Origin: Eriocheir sinensis | Taxonomy: Eukaryota > Arthropoda > Malacostraca > Decapoda > Varunidae | Length of the DNA stretch: 64,000 nt | NCBI RefSeq assembly: GCF_024679095.1 | Contig: NW_026111774.1 | Coordinates: 124,001 to 188,000 of the forward strand | Reading direction: 5' to 3' | Shown: positions 35,297-50,550 of the stretch, one piece after another | Layout of the letters: each line of letters starts with the position of its first letter | Position numbering within the stretch: position 1 is the first letter of the stretch | Made by a program: the position numbers and the translations under genes | Notes under the pieces: model-generated | Databases searched by the model: none | What the model saw: the letters and a program-made list of their open reading frames with translations, nothing else | Told to the model about the DNA's origin: nothing

Positions 35297-37308
35297 TTTT
35301 TTTTGTACGCATTTACATTATTTAGTGTGTGTTTTGTATATATATTTTTTTGCAAATTCACTTTATTTTATGTGCATTTTTGTACATATATTTTTATAGA
35401 AATTTGAGTTATTTGTATATTTTTTCTCACACAAATTTACATTATTTTATTGCTATTTTGTTTATTTATTTTGATACGAATTACATGATTATATGTGTAT
35501 TTTGTACTTATTTTTTATACGTATTTACATTACTTAATGTGTATTTTGTTTATATATTTTTAAACAAATCTGCGTTATTATATGTATTTGTATAAATATT
35601 TTGATACAGATTTACATTATTTTATGTATTTTGTATGTACATTTCAATTTAAATTTAGCTTATTTTAGCTGTATTTTGTATATATATTTTCATACAAATT
35701 TAATTACTTCTGTGTATTTTTGTATATAGTTTTATACAAATTTACGATATTTTATGTGTATTTTGTATATTTATATTTATACAAATACACATTCTTTTAC
35801 TGGTATTTTGTTTATTTATTTTGATACGATTTTTATGTATATTTTGTATTCATTTTTTTTATACGTATTTACTTCATTTTATGTGTATTTTGTATATATT
35901 TTTTTTAGAAATCTACGTTATTTTATGTGTATTCGTATATATATTTTGAAACAAATTTACATTGTTTTATATGTATTTTGCATATCTATTTCAATACAAA
36001 TTTACCTTATAGTATTTGCATTTTTTATATTTATTTTAATACAAATTTTAATATTTTATGTGTATTTTGGTATATATATTTTTTAAAAAAATGCGTTATT
36101 TTATGGCTTTTTTGCATCTTTATTTTCATACAAATTTACATTATTTTATTAATATTCTGTGTATTTATTGTTGATACGATTTTACATTATTCTATTTGTG
36201 TTTTGTATCTACTTTTTTTATACATATTTACATTATTTAATGTGTATTTTGTATATATATTTGATACAAATTTACGTTATTTTAAGTATATGTTTATATA
36301 TTTTCATTCAAATTTCCATTATTTTATGTGTATTTTGTATATGTATTTCAATACAAATTTACCTAATTTTATGTGTATTTTGTATATTTATTTTCATACA
36401 AATTTAAATTATTTTTGTGTATTTTTGTATGTAGTTTTATACAAACTTAGGTTATTTTATGAGTATTTTGTATATCTATTTTCATACAAATACACATTCT
36501 TTTATTGATATTTTGTTTATTTATTTTGACGAGAATTTAAATTATTTAATGTGTATTTTGTATATATATATTTTTATACGTATTTACATCATTTCATGTG
36601 TATTTTGTATATATATTTCTATAGAAATCTACGTTATTTTATGTGTATTCGTATAGAGATTTTTAAACAAATTTACACTTTTATGTGCATTTTGTATATT
36701 TTTTCAATACAAATTTACCTTATTGTACGTGCATTTTGTATATTAATTTTAATACACATCTAATTATTCTATGTGTATTTTTGTATATGTATTTTTTAAA
36801 AAATATGCTTTATTTTATGGGTATTTTGGATCTTTATTTTCATACAAAATTACATTATTTTATTGATATTCTGTGTATTTATTTTCATACGATTTTACAT
36901 TATTCTATGTATATTTTGTATATCTATTTTATACAAATGTACGTTATTTTATGTGAATTTGTTTTCATTTCATACAAATTTATATTATTTTATATGTATT
37001 TTGTACATGTATTTAAATACAAATTTAACTAATTATATGTGTATTTTGTATATCTATTTTCATACAAATTGAAATTTATTTTTTTGTTTTTTTTGTATAT
37101 ATTTTTTTATTCAAATTTTCGTAATTTTATGTGTATTTTGTATATTTATTTTCCTACAAATATACGTTCTTTTATTGGAGTTTTGTTTATTTTTTTTTAT
37201 ACGAATTTTATTTTTTTTAGGTGTATTTGATATATATCTTTTTATACTTATTTACATAATTATATATGTATTTTGAATATATATTATCATAGAAATTTAC
37301 TCTATATG
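35297..37308 (+). repeat. Satellite run 28, forward, ends at J2
   Basis: Direct copy of 47250-49222 (offset about 11.9 kb). Shared marks are the fused unit TTGATACGATTTTTATG (35820 and 47756), AAACTTAGGTTATTTTATGA (36443 and 48363), TTTACACTTTTATGTG (36671 and 48590) and ACAAATGTACGTT (about 36944). An HOR pass from 35783 to 36490 is about 707 bp with one unit shortened. Confidence 0.93.
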
Positions 37309-39187
37309 TTTATACAAAAAAACACAAAAATATTTTAAATTTGTATGAAAATAAATATACAAAATACACATAAAATTAGGTAAATTTGTATTTAAATACA
37401 TATACAAAATACACTTAAAATAATGTAAATTTGAATGAAATTATATAAACAGATACATTTAAAATAACGTTAATTTGTATAAAATATATATAAAAAATAC
37501 ACATTAAATAATGAAAATATGTATAAAAAAATATATACAAAACACAAATAGTATAATATAAAATCGTATCAAAATATATACACAGAATATTAATAAAATA
37601 ATGTACATTTGTATTAAAACTAAGATGCAAAATATAAAATTATATATACCAAAATACACATAAAATATTTGAATTTGTATTAAAATAAAAATACAAAATG
37701 CAAATACAATAAGGTAAATTTGTATTAAAATAGATATGCAAAATACATATAAAACAATGTAAATTTGTTTCAAAATATATATACGAATACACATAAAATA
37801 ACGTAGATTTCTATAAATATATATAAACAAAATACAAATAAAATTAAGTAAATACGAATAAAAATTTATACAAAATACACATAAAATAATGTAAATTCGT
37901 ATAAATATAAATAAACAAAATACCAATAAGAGAGTGTGTATTTGTATAAATATAAATATACAAAATGCACATAAAATAACGTAAATTTGTATAAAACTAT
38001 ATACAAAAATACACAGAAGTAATTAAATTTGTATGAAAATAGATATACAAAATACACACAAAATAAGCTAAATTTGAATTGAAATATATATACAAAATAC
38101 ATAAAATAAAGTAAATTCGTTTCAAAATATTTTTAACAAATACACATTATAATAACGTTAATTTGTAAAAAAATATATAAACAAAATACACATTAAGTAA
38201 TGTAAATACGTATAAAAAATATTTACAAAATACACAAATAATCAAGTCATTCGTATCAAAATAAATAAACAAAAAACTAATTAAATAATGTAAATTTGTA
38301 TGAGAACATATACAAAATACACATAAAACAACCTATTAAGTTTCTCTACCAATATATGTACAAAAATGCACATAAAATTAGTTTGCATAAAAAAAATATA
38401 TACAAAACACACATTAGATAATGTAAATGAGTATAAAAATATGTATACAAAATACCTATAAAATAATCTAAATTCGTATCGAGTTAAATTAAGAAAATAA
38501 CAATAAAATAATGTAATTTTGGATGAAAATATATATAGAAAACACACATAAAATAACCTAAATACAAATACAAATATACACATTAAATAATTTAAAATTG
38601 AATGAAATAAATATACAAAATAAACATAAAATAAGGTAAATTTGTAATAAAATATATGTAAGAATACACATAAATAATATCAATTTGTATGAAAATATAT
38701 ACAAATACACAAAATAACATGAATTTGTATAAAATTTGTTTCAAAATATATACGAATACACACAATAAAATAACGTAAATTTTATGAAAATGTATATATA
38801 AATACAGATAAAATAATTTAAATAAGTAGAAAATATATATAAAATACACATAAAATAATGTAAATTGTAAAATTAAATACACAAAATTCCAATAAAAGAA
38901 TTTATATTTGTAGGAAAATATATATACAAGAAACAAATAAAATAGCTAAAATTTGTATAAAATATATACAAAATACACAAAAATAATTTAAATTTCTTTG
39001 AAAATAGATATGCAAAATACACATAAAGTTAGGCAAATTTGTATTGAATACATATACAAAACTCACATAAAATAATGTAAATTTGTATGAAAATATATAA
39101 ATACATATAAAATAACGTAAATTTGATAATATATATACAAAATATACATTAAATATTTTAAATATGTATAAAAATATATTATATTAT
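37309..39187 (-). repeat. Satellite run 29, J2 to J3
   Basis: Homologous to run 10. Around 37627 a whole segment of two units is lost (AAAATATAAAATTATATATAC). Between about 38640 and 39170 many one-base losses are seen relative to 11995-12565 and 23370-23940, for example TTTGATAATATATATAC near 39122. Confidence 0.91.
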
Positions 39188-42100
39188 ATATATTTTTATT
39201 GATATTTGCGTTATTTATGTGTATTTTGTATATGTTTTCTCATAGAAATTTACATTATTTTATTGGTATTTTGTCTAGTTATTTTGATACGAATTACATG
39301 ATTATTTGTGTATTTTGTACAATTTTTTTATACGTATTTACATTATTTAATGTGTATTTTGTTTATATATTTTTATACAAATTTACGTTATTATATGTGT
39401 ATTTGTATAAGTATTTTGATACAAATTTACATTATTTTATGTATTTTGTATATATATTTCAATTCAAATTTAGCTTATTTTATGTGTATTTTGTATATCT
39501 ATTTATTTTAATACAAAATCAAATATTTTATGTTTTTTCGAATATATATTTTTATAAAAACTGCGTTATTTTATGGGTATTTTGCATCTTAATTTTTATA
39601 CAAATTTACATTATTTGATTAATATTTTCTGTATTTATTTTGATACGATTTTACATTATTTTATTTGTGTTTTGTATATATTTTTTTTATACATATTTAC
39701 ATTATTTAATGTGTTTTTTGTATATATATTTGATACAAATTTACGTTATTTTAAGTCTATAAGTTTATATATTTTCATTCAAATTTACATTATTTTATGT
39801 GTATTTTGTATATGTATTTCAATACAAATTTACCTAATTTTATATGTTTTTTGTATATTTATTTTCATACAAGTTTAAATTATTTTTGTGTATTTTTGTT
39901 TATATTTGTATACAAATTTAGGTTATTTTATGTGTATTTTGTATATCTATTTTCATACAAATACACATTCTTTTCATGATATTTTGTTTATTTATTTTGA
40001 CACGAATTAACATTATTTAATGTGTATTTTGTATATATATTTTTATACGTATTTACATTATTTCAAGTGTATTTTGTATATATATTTCTATAGAAATCTG
40101 CGTTATTTTATGTGTATTCGTATATATACATTTTGAAACAAATTTACATTGTTTTATGTGTATTTTGCATATTTTTTCAACACAAATTTACCTTATTGTA
40201 TGTGCATTTTGTATATTAATTTTAATACAAATTTGATTAATCTATGTGTATTTTTGTATATGTATTTTTATAAAAATATACTTTATTTTATGGGTATTTT
40301 GCATCTTTATTTTCATACAAATTTACATTATTTTATTGATATTCTGTGTATTTATTTTGATATGATTTTACCTTATTCTCTGTGTATTTTGTATATATAT
40401 TTTATATAAAATGTATTTGTTTTCATTTCATACAAATCTACATTATTTTATGTGTTTTTTGTACATGTATTTAAATACAAATTTAACTAGTTATATGTGT
40501 ATTTTGTATATCTATTTTGTATGTATATTTTCATAGAAATTTACTCTATTTTATGAGTATTCATATATATATTTTGATACAAATTTACATTATTAATGTG
40601 TATTTTGCATATCTATTTCAATACAAATTTACTTTATTGTACGTGCATTTTGTATATTTATTTTAATACAAATTTAATTATTTTATATGTATTTTTGTAT
40701 ATATATTTTTATGCAAATATGCGTTATTATATGGATATTTTGCATCTTTATTTTCATACAAATTTACATTATTTTATTGATATTCTCTTTATTTATTTTG
40801 ATACGATTTAACATTATTTTATGTGTTTTTTGTATATATTTTTTTTTATACATATTTACATTATTTAATGTTCATTTTGTATATATATTTTATCCAGATT
40901 TACATTATTTTATGTGTATTTGTTTATATATTTTCATACATATTTACATTATTTTATGTGTTTTTTGTATATATATTTAAATTATTTTATGTGTATTTTG
41001 TATATACATTTTCATAAAAATATTACGTTATTTTATTGTGTGTATAAGTATATATTTTGATACAAATTTTATACAAATTCATGTTATTTAATGTGTATTT
41101 GTATATATATTTTCATACAAATTTATATTATTTTATGTGTATTTTTTCATATATTTCATTACAAATTTACCTTATTTTATGTTTATTTTGTATATTTATT
41201 TCATTCAATTTTAAATTATTTTATGTGTATATTTGTATTTGTATTTAGGTTATTTTATGTGTATTTTGTATATATATTTTCCTCCAAAATTACATTATTT
41301 TATTGGTATTTTAATTTAATTCGATACGAATATAGATTATTTCATAGGTATTTTGTATACATATTTTTATACGCATTTACATTATTTAATATGTGTTTTG
41401 TATGTTTATTTTTTATGCAAATTTACTTTATGTTCATTTTGTACATATATTTTATAGAAATTTGCGTTATTTTATGTATATAGTTTTATATAAATCTACG
41501 TTATTTTATGTGCATTTTGTATATTTATATTTATACAAATACACATTCTTTATGGGTATATTGTTTATTTACATTTATACGAATTTACAGTATTTTTTGT
41601 GTATTTTGTATTGATTATTTTTATAGTATTTAATTATTTTTATTTTTATTTTGTATATTTTTTTAATACAAATTTACTTTATTTTATGTGTATTCGTATG
41701 TATATTTTGAAACAAATTTACATTATTTTATATGTATTTTGCATATCTATTTCAATACAAATTTACCTTATTGTATGTGCATTTTGTATATTTATTTTAA
41801 TTCAAGTTCAAATATTTTATGTGTATTTTGGTATCAATAATTTTATAAGAAATGCGTTATTTTATAGGTATTTTGCATCTTAATTTTCATTTTATATGTA
41901 CTTTGTATATATATTTTATACGCTTTACATTATTTAATATTTATTTTGAGTATATATTTTATACAAATTCATGGTATTTTATGTGTATTTGTATATATAT
42001 TTTCATATAAATTTACATTATTTTATGTGTATTTTGTACATATATTTTATTACAAATCTACCTTATTTTATGTTTATTTTGTATGTGTATTTAGTATATT

Positions 42101-43828
42101 TATATTTATCCAAATACACATTCTTTTATTGGTATTTTGTTTATTTATTTTAATTCGAATTTACATTATTTTATGTGTATTTTGTATACATTTTTTATAC
42201 GTATTTACTTAATTTTATGTGTATTTTGTATATATATTTTTATAGAAATCTACGTTTTTAATTTGTATTCGTATATATATTTTGAAACAAATTTACATTG
42301 TTTTATATGTATTTTTGCATATCTTTTTCAATACAAATTTACCTTATTGTATGTGCATTTTGTATATTTATTTCAATACAAATTTTAATATTTTATATGT
42401 ATTTTGGTATATATATTTTTATAAGAAATGCGCTATTTTATGGGAATTTTGCATTGTTATTTTCATACAAATTTACATTATTTTATTAATATTCGGTGTA
42501 TTTATTTTGATACGATTTTACATTATTCTATGTATTTTTGTATATATTTCAATACAAATTTTAGTTGTTATGTGTATTTTGTAAATCTATTTTCATTCAA
42601 ATATATATTATTTTATTGGTATTTTGTTGATTTATATTGATACGAATTCACATTATTTTATATGTACTTTTTATATATATTTTTATACGCATTTACATTA
42701 TTTAATATTTATTTTGAATATATAATTTTATACAGATTCATGGTATTTTATGTGTATTTGTATATATATTTTCATATAAATTTACATTATTTTATGTGTA
42801 TTTTGTACATATATTTCATTACAAATTTACTTTATTTTATGTTTATTTTGTATGTGTATTTTGTACATTTATATTTATACAAATACACATTCTTTTATTG
42901 ATATTTTGTTTATTTATTTTGTATCGAATTTATATTATTTTATGTGTATTTTGTTTACATTTTTTTATACGTATTTACCTAATTTTATGTGTATTTTGTA
43001 GATATATTTTTATAGAAATCTACGTTATTTTATGTGTATTCGTATATATATTTTGAAACAAATTTACATTGTTTTATATGTATTTTTGCATATCTCTTTC
43101 AATAGAAGTTTACCTTATTGTAGTGCATTTTGTATATTTATTTCAATACAAATTTAAATATTTTATGTGTATTTTGGTATATATATTTTTATAAGAAATG
43201 CGCTATTTGATGGGAATTTTGCATCTTTATTTTCATACAAATTTACATTATTTTATTAATATTCGGTGTATTTATTTTGATACGATTTTACATTATTCTA
43301 TTTGTTTTTTGTATATATTTTTTTATACATATTTACATTATTTAATGTGTATCTTGCATATATATTTCATACAAATTTATTATCTATTATTTATTTTCAT
43401 ACAAATACACATTCTTTTCATGATATTTTGTTTATTTATTTTGACACGAATTTACATTACTTAATATGTATTTTATATATATATTTTTTATACGTATTTA
43501 CATAATTTCATGTGTATTTTGTATATATATTTCTATAGAAATCTACGTTATTTTATGTGTATTCGTATATATATTTTGAAACAAATTTACACTGTTTTAT
43601 TTGTATTTTGCGTTTTTTTTCAATACAAATTTACCTTATTTTATGTGTGCATTTTGTATATTAATTTTAATACAAATTTAATTATTCTATGTGTATTTTT
43701 GTATATGTATTTAAAAAAATGGTTTATCTTATGAGTATTTTGCATCTTTATTTTCATACAAATTTAAATTATTTTATTGATATTCTGTGTACTTATTTTG
43801 ATACGATTTTACATTATTCTATGTATAA
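39188..43828 (+). repeat. Satellite run 30, longest forward run
   Basis: About 100 monomers. 39188-41580 parallels run 11. A degenerate patch at about 41600-41690 (TATTGATTATTTTTATAG) replaces one or two units. Direct splice J6 lies at about 41891. After that the series seen at 45.8-46.6 kb follows, with a second pass from about 42540. 39188-42100 is repeated at 61109-64000. Confidence 0.93.
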
Positions 43829-45277
43829 CAAAAATAAATACAGAATACACAAAATAGATATGCAAAATACATATAAACAATGTAAATTTGTTTCAAAATA
43901 TATATACGAATACACATGAAATAAGGTAGATTACTATGAAAATATATGTAGAAAATACAAATAAAATTAAGTAAATACGTATAAAAAATGTATACAAAAT
44001 ACACATAAAATAATGAAAATTAGTATCAAAATAAATAAACAAAATACCAATAAAAGAATGTGTATTTGTATAAATATATATATACAAAATACACATTAAA
44101 TAATATAAATTTGTTTAAAACTATACAAAATACATATGAAATGATGTAAATACGTATAAAAATATATATACAAAATACACATTAAATAATGTAAATTCGC
44201 GTCAAAATAAATAAACAAAATATCAATAAAAGAATGTGTATTTGTATGAAAATAGATATACAAAATACACATAAAATAACCTGAATTTGTATCAAACTAT
44301 ATACAAAAATACACAAAAATATTTTAAATTTGTATGAAAATAAATATACAAAATACACATAAAATTAGGTAAATTGTATTGAAATACATACACCAATTAC
44401 ACATAAAATAATGTAAATATGAATGAAAATACATAAACAAATACACTTAAAATAACGTAAATTTGTATAAAAAAATATGTAAAAAACACAAATAGAGTAA
44501 TGTAAAATCGTATCAAAATAAATACACAGAATATTAATAAAATAATGTAAATTTGTATGAAAATAAAGAGGCAAAATACCCATAAAATAACGCATTTTTT
44601 TTATTTATAAAAATATATATACCAAAATACACATCAAAAAATTAAATTTGTATTAAAATAAATATACAAAAAACACATACAATAAGGTAAATTTGTATTG
44701 AAATAGATATGCAAAATACATATAAAACAATGTAAATTTGTTTCAAAATATATATACGAATACACATAAAATAACGTAGATTTCTAAAAAATATATATAT
44801 ACAAAATACACATAAAATGAAGTAAATACGTATAAAAAAATGTATACAAAATACACATAAAATAATGTAAATTCGTATCAAAATAAATAAACAAAATAAA
44901 AATAAAAGAACGTGAATTTGTATAAATATAAATATACAAAATACACATAAAATAACGTAAATTTATATAAAACTATATACAAAAATACACAGAAGTAATT
45001 AAATTTGTATGAAAATATATACGAAATACACACAAAATAAGCTAAATTTGAATTGAAATATATATACAAAATACATGAAATAAAGTAAATTTGTATCAAA
45101 ATATTTATACAAATACACATATAATAATGTAAATTTGTATGAAAATATATAAACAAAATACACATTGAATAATGTAAATACGTATTAAAAAATATGTACA
45201 AAATACACATATAAACATGTAATTCGTTTCAATATAAATAAACAAAATACCAATAAAATAATATAAATTTGTTTGAG
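43829..45277 (-). repeat. Satellite run 31, inverted, ends at J4
   Basis: The switch at 43828 (CTATGTATAACAAAAATAAA) is private. 44165-45000 is a direct copy of 16983-17838, and about 44.3-45.28 kb is the complement of the region right of J4 in run 13. It ends at GAGTAAACGTGTATGTTGC, the reverse complement of the 16-kb switch. Confidence 0.9.
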
Positions 45278-48200
45278 TAAACGTGTATGTTGCATATTTT
45301 TTCAATACAAATTTACATTATTATATACGCATTTTGTATATTAATTTTAATTCAAATTTAATTATTCGATGTGTATTTTTGTATCTGTATTTTTATAAAC
45401 ATATGCTTTATTTTTTGGGTATTTTGCATCTTTATTTTCATACAAATTTACATTATTTTATTGATATTCTGCTCATTCATTTTGATACGAATTGACATTA
45501 TTCTATGTGTATTTTGTATATATTTTTCATACAAATTTACGTTATTTTATGTGTATTTGTTTATATATTTTGACACAAATTTACAATATTTTATGGCTAT
45601 TTTGTATATACATTTCAAAAGAAATTTACCTAGTTTTATGTGTATTTTGTATATCTATTTTCATACAAACTCAAATTATTTCTATGTATTTTTGTATATA
45701 TTTTAATGCAAATTTTAGTTTTGTTATGTGTATTTTGTAAATTTATTTTCATTCAAATATATATTATTTTATTGATGTTTTGTTGATTTATATTGATACG
45801 AATTTACATTATTTTATATGTACTTTGTATATATATTTTTATACGCTTTTACATTATTTAATATTGATTTTGAATATATATTTTTATACAAATTCATGGT
45901 ATTTTATGTATTTGTATATATATTTTCATATAAATTTACATTATTTTATGTGTATTTTGTACATATATTTCATTGCAAATCTACCTTATTTTATGTTTAT
46001 TTTGTATGTGTATTTTGTATATTTATATTTATCCAAATACACATTCTTTTATTGGTATTTTGTTTATTTATTTTAATTCGAATTTACATTATTTTATGTG
46101 TATTTTGTATACATTTTTTTTATACGTATTTACTTAATTTTATGTGTATTTTATATATATATTTTTATAGAAATCTACTTTTTTTTATTTGTATTCGTAT
46201 ATATATTTTGAAACAAATTTACATTGTTTTATATGTATTTTTGCATATCTCTTTCAATACAAATTTACCTTATTGTATGAGCATTTTGTATATTTATTTC
46301 AATGCAAATTTAAATATTTTATGTGTATTTTGGTATATATATTTTTATAAGAAATGCGCTATTTTATGGGAATTTTGCATCTTTATTTTCATACAAATTT
46401 ACATTATTTTATTAATATTCGGTGTATTTATTTTGATACGATGTTACATTATTCTATTTTTTTTTTGTATATACTTTTTTATACATATTTACATTATTTA
46501 ATGTGTATCTTGCATATATATTTTATACAAATTTATTATCTATTATCTATTTTCATAAAAATACACATTCTTTTCATGATATTTTGTTTATTTATTTTGG
46601 CACGAATTTACATTATTTGATATGTATTTTGTATATATATTTTTATACGTATTTACATAATTTTATATGTATTTTGTATATATATTTCTATAGAAATCTA
46701 CTTTATTTTATGTGTATTCGTATATATATTTTGAAACAAATTTACATTGTTTTATATGTATTTTTGAATATCTCTTTCAATACAAATTTAACTTACTGTA
46801 TATGTATTTTGTATATTTATTTCAATACAAATTTAAATATTTTATGTGTATTTTTGTTTATATATTTTTATAAAAAATGCGATAATTTTTGGGAATTTTG
46901 AATCTTTTTTTTCATACAAATTTACATTATTTTATTGATATTCTGTGTATTTATTTTGATACGATTTTACATTATTCTATTTGTTCTTTGTATATATTTT
47001 TTTGTACACATTTACATTATTCAATGTGTATCCTGCATATATATTTTATACAAATTTACGTTATTTTAAGTGTATTTGTTTATATATTTTCATTCAAATT
47101 TACATTATTTGATGTGTATTTTGTATATGTATTTCAATACAAATTTACCTAATTTTATGTGTATTTTGTATATTTCTTTTCAAACAAATTTAAATTATTT
47201 TTGTGTATTTTTGTATATAGTTTTATACAAATTTAGGTTATTTTATGTACGAATTTACATTATTTAGTGTGTATTTTGTATATATATTTTTATGCAAATT
47301 TACTTTATTTTATGTGCATTTTTGTACATATATTTTTATAGAAATTTGTGTTATTTGTATATGTTTTCTCATACAAATTTACATTATTTTATTGCTATTT
47401 TGTTTATTTATTTTGATACGAATGACATGATTATATATGTATTTTGTACATATTTTTTATACGTATTTACATTACTTAATGTGTATTTTGTTTATATATT
47501 TTTAAACAAATCTACGTTATTATATGTATTTGTATAAATATTTTGATACAGATTTACATTATTTTATGTATTTTGTATGTACATTTCAATTCAAATTTAG
47601 CTTATTTTAGCTGTATTTTGTATATATATTTTCATACAAATTTAATAACTTTTTTGTATATAGTTTTATACAAATTTACGATATTTTATGTGTATTTTGT
47701 ATATTTATATTTATACAAATACACTTTCTTTTACTGGTATTTTGTTTATTTATTTTGATACGATTTTTATGTGTATTTTGTATTCATTTTTTTATACGTA
47801 TTTACTTCATTTTATGTGTATTTTGTATATATTTTTATAGAAATCTACGTTATTTTATGTGTATTCGTATATATATTTTGAAACAAATTTACATTGTTTT
47901 GTATGTATTTTGCATATCTATTTCAATACAAATTTACCTTACAGTATGTGCATTTTTTATATTTATTTTAATACAAATTTTAATATTTTATGTGTATTTT
48001 GGTATATATTTTTATAAAAAATGCGTTATTTTATGGCTATTTTGCATCTTTATTTTCATACAAATTTACATTATTTTATTAATATTCTGTGTATTTATTT
48101 TAATACGATTTTACATTATTCTATTTGTGTTTTGTATCTATTTTTTTTATACATATTTACATTATTTAATTAGTATTTTGTATATATATTTGATACAAAT

Positions 48201-49222
48201 TTACGTTATTTTAAGTGTATATGTTTATATATTTTCATTCAAACTTCCATTATTTTATGTGTATTTTGTACGAAAATTTACTTAATTTTATGTGTATTTT
48301 GTATATTTATTTTCATACAAATTTAAATTATTTTTGTGTATTTTTGTATATAGTTTTATACAAACTTAGGTTATTTTATGAGTATTTTGTATATCTATTT
48401 TCATACAAATACACATTCTTTTATTGATATTTTGTTTATTTATTTTGACGAGAATTTAAATTATTTAATGTGTATTTTGTATATATATATTTTTATACGT
48501 ATTTACATCATTTCATGTGTATTTTGTATATATATTTCTATAGAAATCTATGTTATTTTATGTGTATTCGTATATAGATTTTTAAACAAATTTACACTTT
48601 TATGTGCATTTTGTATATTTTTTCAATACAAATTTCTTATTGTACGTGCATTTTGTATATTAGTTTTAATACAAATTTAATTATTCTATGTGTATTTTTT
48701 TATATGTATTTTTAAAAAAATATGTTTTATTTTATGGGTATTTTGCATCTTTATTCTCATACAAAATTACATTATTTTATTGATATTCTGTGTATTTATT
48801 TTGATACGGATTTATATTATTCTATGTATATTTTGTATATCTATTTTATACAAATGTACGTTATTTTATGTGTATTTGTTTTCATTTCATACAAATTTAC
48901 ATTATTTTATGTGTATTTTGTACATGTATTTAAATACAAATTTAAATAATTATATGTGTATTTTGTATATCTATTTTCATACAAATTGAAATTTATTTTT
49001 TTGTATTTTTGTATATATTTTTATTCAAATTTTAGTAATTTTATGTGTATTTTGTATATTTATTTTCCTACAAATATACGTTCTTTTATCTGAATTTTGT
49101 TTATTTATTTTGATACGAATTTTCATTTTTTTAGGTGTATTTGATATATATATTTTTATACTTATTTACATAATTTTATATGTATTTTGAATATATATTT
49201 TCATAGATATTTACTCTATATG
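45278..49222 (+). repeat. Satellite run 32, forward, ends at J2
   Basis: 45278-45770 is the complement of run 12, 45930-47960 the complement of run 4, and 47250-49222 a direct copy of run 28. It thus joins three recurring segments. The 227-residue frame at 45818-46501 is repeat translation. Confidence 0.93.
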
Positions 49223-50550
<1,328 letters not shown>

